DNA from: Lolium rigidum | Taxonomy: Eukaryota > Streptophyta > Magnoliopsida > Poales > Poaceae | Direction of reading: 5' to 3' | Length of the DNA: 64,000 bases | Assembly (NCBI RefSeq): GCF_022539505.1 | Contig: NC_061514.1 | Coordinates: 342,286,644-342,350,643, forward strand | Part shown: one piece after another, positions 1 through 9,422 of the stretch | Numbering within the stretch: position 1 is the first letter of the stretch | Layout: each line of letters starts with the position of its first letter | Notes under the pieces: model-generated | What the model was told of the DNA's origin: nothing | The model's input: only the letters and a program-made list of their open reading frames with translations | The model's database searches: none | Position numbers and translations under genes: made by a program

Positions 1-395
1 TGGAGACCTGTGGGCCTGTTGGGCCAGCCCAAAGGGGGGCGGGTGCCGACGCGGTCGTGCTGCCTGCTAGCCAGGGCCCGCTAGCTGCTGTTGGGCCGGC
101 CCGTGGGGTGGTCGGTCCCTGTTCCGCGGCTACCCCTGGGTTGGGACCGTTGGATGAGCGCCACGTTGCAAGTTTGGGCGATGTCCGGCCAGGAGACAGT
201 AGGGTTCCCCTCCGTGACGGTTCTACCCCTCAGCCGCCGCCTTTTAAGTGGCTCTGGCTTCCGCCCCAAACCCTAGATCGCTCATTAGGTTTCCCAGCCA
301 CCGCATCTGACGTCCGCCGCAACATCGCCACCGCTAAGCTCCTGACCTCCCACCTCGACCCCGTCTCCGGTTCGCGCGCTCTCCTCCTCGTCCCC

Positions 396-2870
396 ATGGA
401 GCGAGATAGGAACTCCCACGGCAAGCGCCCGTTTGAAGCTTTCAGCAGGGGATACCCCAGTTCCCGTGACCAGGACCTGCGCCAGAAGTTGGATCGCGAG
501 CAAGAAGAACACCGTCGGCAGCAGCGACTGCGGGACCGGGACGCGGAGCGGGCGAGTTCCTCGTCTTGGCGCTCCGAGGGGGAACGCACAAGACAGGACT
601 CTCGTGCGCCTCCGCCGCCTCCTCCACCTCCCCGTGGCAGGGACTCCGGGAAACATGCAGGTCGGAGGACACCGCGTCAGCCTCAGGGCACGGCTGGGGA
701 GGGTTCGGCTCCTGCCCTGGGACAGGGCTCCGGTCAGGGAGGCGCGGGGGCGCCCAACCTGGATGCTGCTCACATCACCTGCTACAATTGCGGGAAACAG
801 GGACATGTGCAGGCGGCATGTGTTGATGAAGCGTTTTGTGTCAACTGCAAGAAGGTGGGGCACCTCTCCGCCATGTGTGCGGCGTTCTCCAAAGCTCTGG
901 CCCCCTTCTGGGCAGGTTTTGGCGGCGGCCGCCAAGGGTTCTGCTGTCTGGAGGTCCCTGAGGAAGAGCTTCAGAAGCCAGTCTCCAACTCCGCCACTGT
1001 CATTCTGGAAGGGGGGCACCTGTCTGCTGAACAAGTAGAGGACGAGTTCAAAGATTTGGTGGATGAAAACTGGAACTGGCAGGTTCGCCAGATGGGCCCA
1101 ACTGACTTTGCTGTGGTCTTCCCGTCCAAGGAGAGCCTCCGCATTGCCATCCGGGACGGCGGCCTAACTTTACCCTGCACCAAGCTCAAGGCCTTAGTCA
1201 CGGTCTCAGTGGGCGACCCGCTTGCGTCTGAATCGCTCGAGGAAGTCTGGGTCAAGCTCCTGGGGGTGCCCCCTCCTTTTCGCCATGCGGATCGCCTTCT
1301 CCTCGCTACCCGTGAGGTGGGGCGCCCAATTGGCGTCGACGTGGCGTCCCTGGATCACCCGGATGCTCCTGTCCGTATGTCCTTCGGCTGCCGGAAAGAA
1401 GACCTGCTCCCAGACTTCATCACCCTCTTCGTCAATATGCATGGCTACCGTATCCAAGTGATCAGAGATGATGAAAATGCGGGAAACTCCCCGCCCCAGG
1501 CTCCACCGAAGCTCCCCCCGGCAGATGGCGCTGAAGACAAGGAAGATGACCCCGATGAGACGGATGAGGATCGCTGGGATGGGCGGCGGGGTCACCACGC
1601 TCGCAAGGACACTCGTATCTCTGCCTCGGCCCCTGGTGCGGGTGGGGGAGGCCCCCGCAAGTCCGTCTCCCTCTTGGCCTCGCCCGCCTCGCCGTCCGCC
1701 TGCTGCCCGGTTGCCCCCTGTGACCTGTCTCTCCATATTCCTGCATCCGCCCGCAGCCAATACGGGACCAACATGACCCCCACGGGCAACATCTTCCCGT
1801 TGGTGGCCAAGATTATACAGTCTACTGTCTCCTCGACTCCCGATGCAGTCCAACTCTCCCCTGACGCGGCCTCCAGTGATGATTCTCTGTGCGATGACCT
1901 GCCGGAAGACTCGCCCCCGATCGCGCACACTTCTCCAACTCCGGGCAAAGCCTTGAACCTCTCTGCTGTGGAGCGGGCCGAGGTGGGTTGGTCCAGCCCT
2001 GCTTCTGGCACGTCGGACCAGGAGTATCTTAGGAACAGCGAGCAGCGAAGCAAACGGAATCACGACCGCCCATCCCGGAAGCTGATGCTTGAGGCGGCGG
2101 CTGTGGTTGCCGAGCATGTCTCTCCACCGGCCACCGGTCTCCATCAGGCGCCTGCCATCAGACAAGACTCGGCTCCAGCTGCGGACCAACGCCTCCTCTT
2201 GGATGCCCCGATTCCGGCGCTGGGAGCTCCGGTGGCTCGTGGCCCTCGCTCTAAAGCCTCCCCGGCAGAAGCTCTGCGTAAGAGTGCGCGAACTAAGGGT
2301 ACCAGTGATGGCCAGGTGCTGGAACGGGCCATGAAAGCTGCTGCTGACAAGAACAACCTTGCCAAGACCGTCGTCGACTCGGCTACTCCATCCTCGTCAA
2401 CCCCCGCTCCAGGTAACGCTTCTCCCTCCTCTCCGTTTGTTGCGTTTCAAGACTCTTCGATCGACCATCTCCTTAAGGTGGCCAAAGATAGTTGCATTCT
2501 GTTCAAATCCACGGAAGGGTCCCCTGCTCAAGCGGTGGCCCTTCTTCAAGCCCGGGAGCGTGCCCAAGCGGAGCTGATTGCTGCAAGGCGGAAGATCGAA
2601 GAAGAAGCGGCTAAGGCAAAGGAGGAGGCTGTCCGGGCTGCCTCGACTCAAGGGAATGAGCTTGGTAGTCCAGAGGATGGCTCTAAAGGGGAGCCGTCCT
2701 CAAACACTACAGTCTCAGTGCGGAGGGGTTCTGCGGGGGAACCCTCCCCTGACTCAGGCAAAGTCAAGAAGGCCGCAATCTCCAAACGGCGAGCCGCTCG
2801 TCGGCCTACCCCAGTTGGCCACCGTCCTGTCACCCGCCGAGCACGGGCTTTGAGCATGGTGTCCCAATGA
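396..2870 (+). CDS. LINE ORF1 nucleic-acid-binding protein (gag-like)
   Basis: The encoded protein would coat the LINE RNA as part of the retrotransposition particle. It starts with a basic, Arg/Glu-rich segment (codons from 396), followed by two CCHC zinc knuckles at about 780-880 (CYNCGKQGHVQAAC and CVNCKKVGHLSAMC, both CX2CX4HX4C). A DUF4283-like segment follows (about 960-1460), then a long low-complexity Ser/Pro region and an Ala/Glu-rich coiled stretch near 2500-2640. The frame stays open upstream to an ATG at 57, but that stretch reads like a GC-rich 5' UTR, so the ATG at 396 (MERDRN) is preferred, giving about 824 aa. The stop TGA overlaps the ORF2 ATG in the tetranucleotide ATGA (2867-2870). 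Confidence 0.85.
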   Translation: MERDRNSHGKRPFEAFSRGYPSSRDQDLRQKLDREQEEHRRQQRLRDRDAERASSSSWRSEGERTRQDSRAPPPPPPPPRGRDSGKHAGRRTPRQPQGTAGEGSAPALGQGSGQGGAGAPNLDAAHITCYNCGKQGHVQAACVDEAFCVNCKKVGHLSAMCAAFSKALAPFWAGFGGGRQGFCCLEVPEEELQKPVSNSATVILEGGHLSAEQVEDEFKDLVDENWNWQVRQMGPTDFAVVFPSKESLRIAIRDGGLTLPCTKLKALVTVSVGDPLASESLEEVWVKLLGVPPPFRHADRLLLATREVGRPIGVDVASLDHPDAPVRMSFGCRKEDLLPDFITLFVNMHGYRIQVIRDDENAGNSPPQAPPKLPPADGAEDKEDDPDETDEDRWDGRRGHHARKDTRISASAPGAGGGGPRKSVSLLASPASPSACCPVAPCDLSLHIPASARSQYGTNMTPTGNIFPLVAKIIQSTVSSTPDAVQLSPDAASSDDSLCDDLPEDSPPIAHTSPTPGKALNLSAVERAEVGWSSPASGTSDQEYLRNSEQRSKRNHDRPSRKLMLEAAAVVAEHVSPPATGLHQAPAIRQDSAPAADQRLLLDAPIPALGAPVARGPRSKASPAEALRKSARTKGTSDGQVLERAMKAAADKNNLAKTVVDSATPSSSTPAPGNASPSSPFVAFQDSSIDHLLKVAKDSCILFKSTEGSPAQAVALLQARERAQAELIAARRKIEEEAAKAKEEAVRAASTQGNELGSPEDGSKGEPSSNTTVSVRRGSAGEPSPDSGKVKKAAISKRRAARRPTPVGHRPVTRRARALSMVSQ

Positions 2871-5800
2871 GAGCCCTTTTCTGGAACATTAGGGGGTTTG
2901 GCCGCAGGGGGCGGCGAACCTTGCTGAAGGAGTACCTCAGGCTTCACCGCATCGACCTAGTTCTCTTACAGGAAACCATCAAACAGGATTTCACGGATGC
3001 GGAGCTTGCAAGCCTGGAGGTGGGCGATAAGTTCTTCTGGTCCTGGCTTCCGGCTAACGGTCAATCCGGGGGTATGTTACTAGGAGTCAGGGACAGTCTC
3101 TTCGAGGTGGGAAGAATGGACAGGGGTCAATTCTTCCTTAGCCTCTCTGTTTTACATCGAGTCTCCAACCGAAAGCTTGAAGTTATCGGGATTTATGGAC
3201 CTGCGGACCACTCTCGTTCCAGGGGGTTCCTGGACGAGATTTCGGCTAAGATTACCTCATGTCCTCTTCCGATCCTCATGGGGGGTGATTTTAACCTTAT
3301 CAGGGCTGCTGAAGATAAAAACAACTCCAATCTTAACTGGCCTCTAATAGATCTCTTTAACAACAGCATTGCCACCTGGGCTCTGAGAGAAATCCCGCGC
3401 ACGGGTGCACGGTTCACTTGGTCCAATCATCAGCTCAACCCAGTCCGTTCAGCTCTTGACCGTGTGTTTGTGTCTGCTTCTTTTGAAGCCATCTTCCCGC
3501 TCTGCTCTCTGGCCGCTGAGACAAGCTTGTGATCTGATCATACTCCGCTCGTCTTCGACACTGGGGAAGGCTTCCCTTTGCGCACCAACAGATTCTTTTT
3601 CGAGACCAGCTGGTTCGAGCGCCAGGATTTTGTACCGATGGTGCAGCAAAAGTGGGAATTTTTGCTGACCAAGGTAGGTGGCCGCGACATTATCGACTGG
3701 TGGAACTTCATGTCCGCGGGTCTTCGTCAATTTTTGCGGGGCTGGAATCAGAACCTGAGCAGAGATACCAAGGCTGAAAAATCTGCGTTGCTCAGCCAGA
3801 TTGCGCATCTGGACGTGCTGGCTGACACCTCCGGTCTTGACGAGGAGGCCTGGGCCTCAAGATACCATCTCGAGGAGCAGTTGCTCCATTTGTACCGCAT
3901 GGAGGAAGAGCACTGGCGGCAGCGGGGCAGAGTCAGGTGGGCTCTGCAAGGTGACGCGAACACGGCATACTTCCATGCTGTCGCCAATGGCCGTCGTAGG
4001 AAATGCCATATCGCTAAGCTCAGCTCCGACAGCGGTATCATCACGGACCCTAAACTGATCCAACAGCACACTTACGAGTTCTACAGAAACCTCCTTGGTG
4101 CTTCGGCCCCTCGGGTGTGTGGTCTGGCGCCCTCCTCCTGGGGCGAGGAGGCCCGTGTCTCAGACGAGGAAAACGTTGGGTTAGCGCGTACCTTCTCTGA
4201 AGACGAGCTAGAGGCCATTGTTAAGGATATGAAGACAGACACCGCCCCGGGACCTGACGGTCTCCCCGTCGCTTTCTTCAAGCGCTTCTGGGCATTGGTC
4301 AAGCATGGCGTTCTGCACATCCTCAATGACTTCGTGCTGGGGCGCGTCGACATTGCTAGGCTCAACTTTGGCATTCTCTCTCTCATCCCAAAAGTGCCTG
4401 GGGCAGATCAAATCTCACAGTATAGGCCGATTGCCTTGATCAACGTTATTTTCAAAATAATCTCCAAAGCCTACGCCTCCAAACTTGACCCAGTGGCCCA
4501 TCGGATTATTTCCCCGAATCAAACAGCATTTATCAAGGGCAGAAACATCCTGGATGGTCCGCTTGCACTCATGGAAATTATCCACGACATCCGGGTGAGG
4601 AAGCACAACGGGGTGCTCCTCAAGCTGGACTTTGAGAAGGCCTATGACAGAGTGAATTGGGACTTCCTGGGGGATGTCCTACGTTGTAAAGGTTTCGACG
4701 CTGGGTACATTCACAGGATTCTTCAGCTAGTCTCTGGGGGGCAAACTGCTATTTCCATCAACGGTGATGTGGGTCCGTTTTTTCGGAATAAGAGAGGGGT
4801 TCGACAGGGAGACCCCCTCTCACCGCTGCTCTTCAATTTCATCGGAGAAGCTCTTTCTGTCATTCTTTCCGCCGCGGCTTCGGCTGGACACATTCACGGG
4901 CTAGTCCCCCACCTGCTTCCGGGAGGCATCACACACCTTCAATACGCCGATGACACGCTCATCCTCATCCAGGGGTCGGATGAGGACATTGCGAATTTGA
5001 AATTCCTTCTGATGTGTTTCGAGGACATGTCGGGTCTAAAGATCAATTACCACAAGAGTGAGGTGTTTGTGCTGGGACAGCGTAGCACTGCGAGAGTGGA
5101 TATTGCCAACAAGCTGAACTGTAAGCTCGGGAGTTTTCCCTTTATCTACCTTGGCCTCCCAATCTCAGATCGGAAACTATCGCTCGAGCAATGGCTCTTC
5201 CTGGTTCGGAAGCTTGCTGCCAAATTAGAGCCTTGGGTGGGCAAATTGATGTCATCAGGGGGACGACTCATCCTTTCTAACTCCTGCCTGGATAACCTCC
5301 CAATCTACGCGATGGGCCTTTTCCTCCTGCATGACGGGATTCATGCGAGGTTCGACTCCCACCGCTCCAAATTTTTCTGGGAAGGGGCAGGCCCAAAGAG
5401 GAAATACCATCTTGTCAATTGGCCAACGATTTGCCGCCCCAAAGAGTTTGGGGGTCTGGGACTTCTCAACACAAAGAAAATGAACTTGGCCTTACTCCTG
5501 AAGTGGATATGGCGTTTATACCATGAAGAAGACACGGTATGGGCTCGTATCATGCAGGCCAAATACCCAGACGCCTCGGATATCTTTTCGGGCTCTGGTC
5601 AGGGTGGCTCCCCGTTCTGGAAAAGTCTACATAAGATTAAACACCTTTTCAAGGTCGGAGCTAAACACGAGGTGAGGAACGGGAGGCGCACTAGCTTCTG
5701 GAAGGACTGGTGGATTGGGAGGGGTCCCATCATGCAGTCCTTTCCGCGGCTCTTCGCCATATGTGATGACCAAGACATTTCAGTTGCGGAAGCTCTAAAC

Positions 5801-6517
5801 CTCGACTCCCTCCAAGTCCGTTTCCGTCGTTCGCTTGATCAGGAAAGCTTGCAGCTTTGGGATGAGCTGCAAGACTTGGTTAGTCAGGTGCCCCTTGCTG
5901 ATGGCCTGGATAAGGTCACTTGGCACCTTGAGCAGAATGGTTCCTTCTCGGTCAAATCTATGTACGCCCAACTTTCCCAGGGCACGACTATTGCTCATCA
6001 CAACGACATGTGGAAATCAAAAGTACCGCTTAAAATCAAGATCTTCTCCTGGCAGCTGGCGCTGGACAAGTTGCCCTCGGGACAGCAGATTGTGACTAGA
6101 CGCGGCCCTTCCAATGGCCTCTGTGCCCTTTGTGGCGCACCGGAGGATGCAAGCCACATTTTCTTCGCTTGTTCCCTTGCTATATTTGCTTGGTCAGTGC
6201 TACGCCAGCTGCTGGGATGCAACTGGTGCCCGGCAAACTTCGCCCAATTCCATGCTATCCTTTCTGGTTTCTCTGGATATGCTAGGAAGCTGCTGTGGGT
6301 GCTCTTCCTGGCGCAATCCTGGGCCCTTTGGAACACGCGAAATAAGCTTGCGATTGAAAAGAAAGTTATCTCTAACCCAGCTGACATCATTTACAAAATT
6401 ATTATTCTTTTGCAGCTGTGGAGCCCAAAGTTCAAATCAAGAGAAAAGGAGGGGCTAAACTGGATGGCACAAGAGCTAAGGGAGCTGTACGTGCACTTGA
6501 AGCCCCCGGCGTCGTGA
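2867..6517 (+). pseudogene. LINE ORF2 endonuclease/reverse transcriptase, one internal stop
   Basis: ORF2 encodes the enzyme that nicks target DNA and primes reverse transcription there. The APE-type endonuclease (2867-3580) shows the start FWNIRGFG, the LLQET motif, GGDFNLI and DRVFVS. One TGA at 3530-3532 interrupts the frame directly before the SDHTPLVF motif, which carries the catalytic His; the same frame continues to 6517. The reverse transcriptase follows, with YRPIALINVIFKI, LKLDFEKAYDRVNW, GVRQGDPLSPLLFN and the catalytic LQYADDTLIL near 4940. A zf-RVT domain with a Cys/His cluster (CALCGAPEDASHIFFAC) lies near 6120-6175. The length of about 1216 codons is normal for a plant L1 ORF2. 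Readthrough or repair of the single stop would be needed for activity. Confidence 0.9.
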
Positions 6518-6718
6518 AGAAGTAGCCTCTCCTGCTGCGGCACTTGGGCGTGGGTTGATTCTCTAGTTCTACCTGTATTTCGCTGTGTCTGTCGCTGTGT
6601 TGGTCTTCCTGGTCGTGTCTATGTGGCTAAGCTGTAATGCCCAGCAGTGTGTAGTCCTAACTGGCTACCGTGTGGCTTTATTAAGTTAAAGTCGGGCTTC
6701 TCTGCCTGTTTTCTAAAA

Positions 6719-6788
6719 ACGGGAGGCGGGCAATGAGGAGACCTAGAACATCCAGCGGGAGATCAGACCATGAGGGAATCGACGCCAT
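6719..6788 (-). pseudogene. F-box gene, first 23 codons only, cut by LINE
   Basis: Read on the minus strand from the ATG at 6788, this encodes MASIPSWSDLPLDVLG followed by LLIARLP, almost identical to the start of the F-box genes at 62187 and 30436. The reading frame then runs into the 3' end of the LINE. The rest of the gene should lie to the left of the LINE, outside the window. The upstream sequence is conserved with the other copies, so the promoter remains while the coding region is destroyed. Confidence 0.88.
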
Positions 6789-7507
6789 GACTTCCTGAAA
6801 AGTTCAGTTTTCGTCGAGCGATCGTATAGGTGTGCCATGTTGCCTACCAAAAAATAGAGATATATATTGGAGCAATCTTGATTACGTAAGTGTTTTAGTT
6901 TCTTCTGCCTGTTTAGTATACTCCAACATGGTCTTTTCTTGAAGGCAGTCCATGATAAGCAAAGCACGTAGCTGAGTCTTCGTCCTGCACGTGTTGTGGT
7001 TAGCTTATCTACATTAGTTATGCTTTCGTTAGAGCGATTGTATAGCTGAGGAATGCCGAAAATAGAGATATAAGCAGCTACCAGGACGGCAGGAAAAGTC
7101 CTAGAAAGATGGAGCTTTGTCGTGTTCCCTATGCCTTCATCCTTGAGGTTTCCATCTGCATGCATTGCGCAACCGCGGTCGTTCAAGCACCTCGGGTGTT
7201 AACGTGTAGCGAAGATCAGAAAATACACGCATCGACCAAAACATCGTCACAAAATTAACGGCAGAGATTTATCAATTCAAGGTAAATGTACCTGAATGGT
7301 GAAATGGCCTGTAGCAAATCCTTTACACACGTAGGTGACCCCAAGTGAAAATTAGACCGCGATTTGAGTTCTTTTTTGCGTGTCCTTTGATCGTCTTGTT
7401 TGGAAATCTAGTTGAGCATTTCGTTTTTAATATTTCTCCACCAGACAACGTTACTACTAATATGTTCGGAAACTATGTGAATGGAGTTGAAAAGCAAACT
7501 AAAACTC
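6789..7507 (-). promoter_or_regulatory. Duplicated F-box gene upstream region
   Basis: This block matches the reverse complement of the sequence upstream of the F-box gene at 62187, with many small indels. A TATA-like TATATATT lies at 6861-6868, about 75 bases from the ATG, the same spacing as in the other two copies. Shared landmarks include CGAGCGATCGTAT next to the ATG, CTGCACGTGTTG and CATCGACCAAAACATC. It marks one end of the inverted duplication. Confidence 0.8.
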
Positions 7508-7763
7508 GGAAATACGTGATGAAACCTAGGTTCCACGGAACCTGTTCCACGGGCCCAAAATTTGTATTTCCGTACCACTAAATTTTTAAATAAATTTTTT
7601 GCATGTAGAGGATGCACGTATGCATGTACGTACCATTTTTTATACCCAAATTCAAAAGTATGTAGCTTAGGGAAAAATGACAAGTGTCAGATAAATAGTA
7701 TGAAGGAAACTCGCCCGCACAGTAATTTCTGTAACTTAGGGATCTAGACAACTACGTAACTTA

Positions 7764-8964
7764 GAGCATCTCCAGCCGCGTCCTCCGAAACGTCTCTCAA
7801 ACAGCGCCGGATTGAGAGTTTGGGGATGCTTTTTTCTTCATGCCGCGTTTGGGGGACGTCGATGCCTAGCCGCAGCTCCCAAAACCACCTCAAACATTAA
7901 AATAACTTATTTTTTTGTTTTTTTCATTTTCATTTCAATAGAGAGAAGGAATTTGTAGGTACAATGGAAATTTTTAAAGTAGTGCAAAATATTAAAACAA
8001 ATTAAAACATAAATACTGCGGAAAAATATGTTTAAAATAATTTTTAACTACTTCTTTGATGGCCCCGCCTCTTCATCCTCACGGAGACGCTTCCTGCTCG
8101 TCACCTCTTCCGAAGAGGTCATGGAGTTCAACGTGTTGGAGGAGCTTGTGTCCCCCTCCGACGAGTAGTCCTTGATGTATTTGTCGTCGTCGGTGCTCGC
8201 CGGCTGCGCCTTCGCCTTCGTCCAGGCCCTTGCCTCCTTCTTTGTCGCCGCCTCCTCAGCAGCCTCCTCCGCCTCCAGCCGTCTCCACCTGGAATCTCCA
8301 TCCTCTTCCTCTACCTCCTCCTTCTCATGGCCGTCATCGGCGAAGGCCTTCCCCTCTTCCTCATGGCCGTCGTCGGCCTCCCAATCCTCCTCCTGGCCAT
8401 CCGTCGACGGGGAACTAGAGCTGCTAGGCATTGCAACTCTGTCCCACCAATGGCGCCATCCCAGCGGCTTCCCCTCGCTATTGGTGTCCGATGGCAAAGA
8501 GAGGTTGCTCATGGTCAGAGAGGAGAGGAGAGATAAAGGGCGCCGGCCGGTTGGAGATTGGAATGCGCAGACGTAGGGGTCTTATTGAGTGAGGATGAAT
8601 GGCGGTATAGATATCGAAAAGGGTTGCGGTTGCTCTTCCGTGGAGTTCGCTCTCCATTCCGGCGGTTCGCACGTCGATCGACACGGTTGCCAGTGCGACG
8701 GTTCCCCTTCCCGACAACTGCACCATAGCTAATAACTCCGTCGAAAGGTAGGCCAATGATGCGTCGGGCCCGCCACTCCCCGCCTCGCTTCTCGATGTGT
8801 CTGGTGTCCCCTGCGGAACGGGGACGGGCTCGGGGCGCCGGGCACCGTATTGGGCCGCGCCGGGTGGAAGGAGGCTTCGGGGCGCGTGACTGGGGCCGAA
8901 AATATGCCCGGCGCGCCCCAAAAACCGTTAGGGGGCGCTTTAGGAGACGTGACTGGAGATGATC
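7764..8964 (-). mobile_element. PIF/Harbinger-type non-autonomous element, copy 1
   Basis: The ends are inverted repeats GAGCATCTCCAGCC and, on the other strand, GATCATCTCCAGTC. They are flanked on both sides by TTA (7761-7763 and 8965-8967), the usual 3-bp target duplication of PIF/Harbinger elements. Two more copies with the same ends are at 14008-15777 and 47755-48836. This copy holds no transposase; it carries one open frame on the minus strand (8048-8512). Confidence 0.85.
8048..8512 (-). CDS. Acidic hypothetical protein inside Harbinger-type element
   Basis: This 154-aa open frame starts MSNLSLPSDTNSEG, is rich in Ser, Glu and Asp in the middle, and ends with a basic patch (SRKRLREDEEAGPSKK) that could be a nuclear localisation signal. 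The C-terminal third matches the frame in the related element at 47755-48836 (AKAQPAST, SSEEVTSRKR, EAGPSKK). No domain was recognised. It may be an accessory protein of the transposon family or captured host sequence; function is unknown. Confidence 0.45.
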   Translation of the reverse strand: MSNLSLPSDTNSEGKPLGWRHWWDRVAMPSSSSSPSTDGQEEDWEADDGHEEEGKAFADDGHEKEEVEEEDGDSRWRRLEAEEAAEEAATKKEARAWTKAKAQPASTDDDKYIKDYSSEGDTSSSNTLNSMTSSEEVTSRKRLREDEEAGPSKK

Positions 8965-9034
8965 TTAGTCTCGGACTAAGTTTAATCGGGTTTAGGAGTA
9001 CCCAGGTTCCAAAAAATCCCTTTAACTAAAGCTT

Positions 9035-9422
9035 GTCTACTTATAGCCATGTGTGCTTTAGTATGGGTTTTGTGGGACTGTGAAAATGATATGGTCTTTA
9101 ACGAGATTGGAGCTGCCCATTTTTTACAGGTTATCCATATGGCTATCTTTTAGATCCGAGAATGGAATGGTCCTACCTGCTACCATAGGCGCAACGAACG
9201 CGTATGGATTCTGAATACAACGGTCCAGAGACGACGGGCTATCCACAACCAGGGTGCCTACCGACTTGTTAGACATCTTCATGTTGCTTAAGAGCTCTAG
9301 TTTGTTATTTTTCCACTAGCTAGGGATGTGCCAGTACATTGGGTTGTTTGGTCCTCGTGTGTCACGCCTGGCACCATGGGTGCCTAGTTCTACGATGTGG
9401 AGCCTTCTGACCCCTTTAGCTG
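9035..9422. repeat. Left-arm spacer block
   Basis: This stretch matches the reverse complement of about 60290-60665, for example around CTTTAGTATGGG and TTATTTTTCCACTAGCTAGGGAT. No gene was seen. It joins the F-box upstream region to the copia relic in the ancestral arm. Confidence 0.75.

Larger units (their letters stand above)
1..6718 (+). mobile_element. L1-type LINE (non-LTR retrotransposon), nearly full length
   Basis: The segment holds a 5' leader, ORF1 with two zinc knuckles, ORF2 with endonuclease, reverse transcriptase and zf-RVT regions, and a 200-base 3' UTR ending at about 6718. The 3' end is set by the abrupt return to F-box coding sequence at 6719. The 5' end and the upstream target-site duplication lie at or beyond the left edge of the window, so full length cannot be proven. 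The element is GC-rich with only one internal stop in ORF2, so it is probably a young insertion. No clear poly(A) tail is visible; the 3' end is A-rich (TTTTCTAAAAAC). Confidence 0.93.
7508..9034. mobile_element. Insertion in left arm, unassigned, hosting a Harbinger element
   Basis: The right arm runs straight through this point. The left arm has AACTAAAACTCG before 7508 and AACTAAAGCTTG ending near 9034, a degenerate 12-base direct repeat that could be a target-site duplication. The outer parts (7508-7760 and 8968-9034) contain no recognisable gene; GGAACC-containing motifs occur near both ends. The Harbinger element at 7764-8964 is nested within it. Confidence 0.4.

Noticed and set aside
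57..395. Extension of LINE ORF1 upstream to the ATG at 57
   Set aside because: The stretch is GC-rich with no conserved motif and reads like a leader; the basic N terminus starting at 396 is the more likely beginning.
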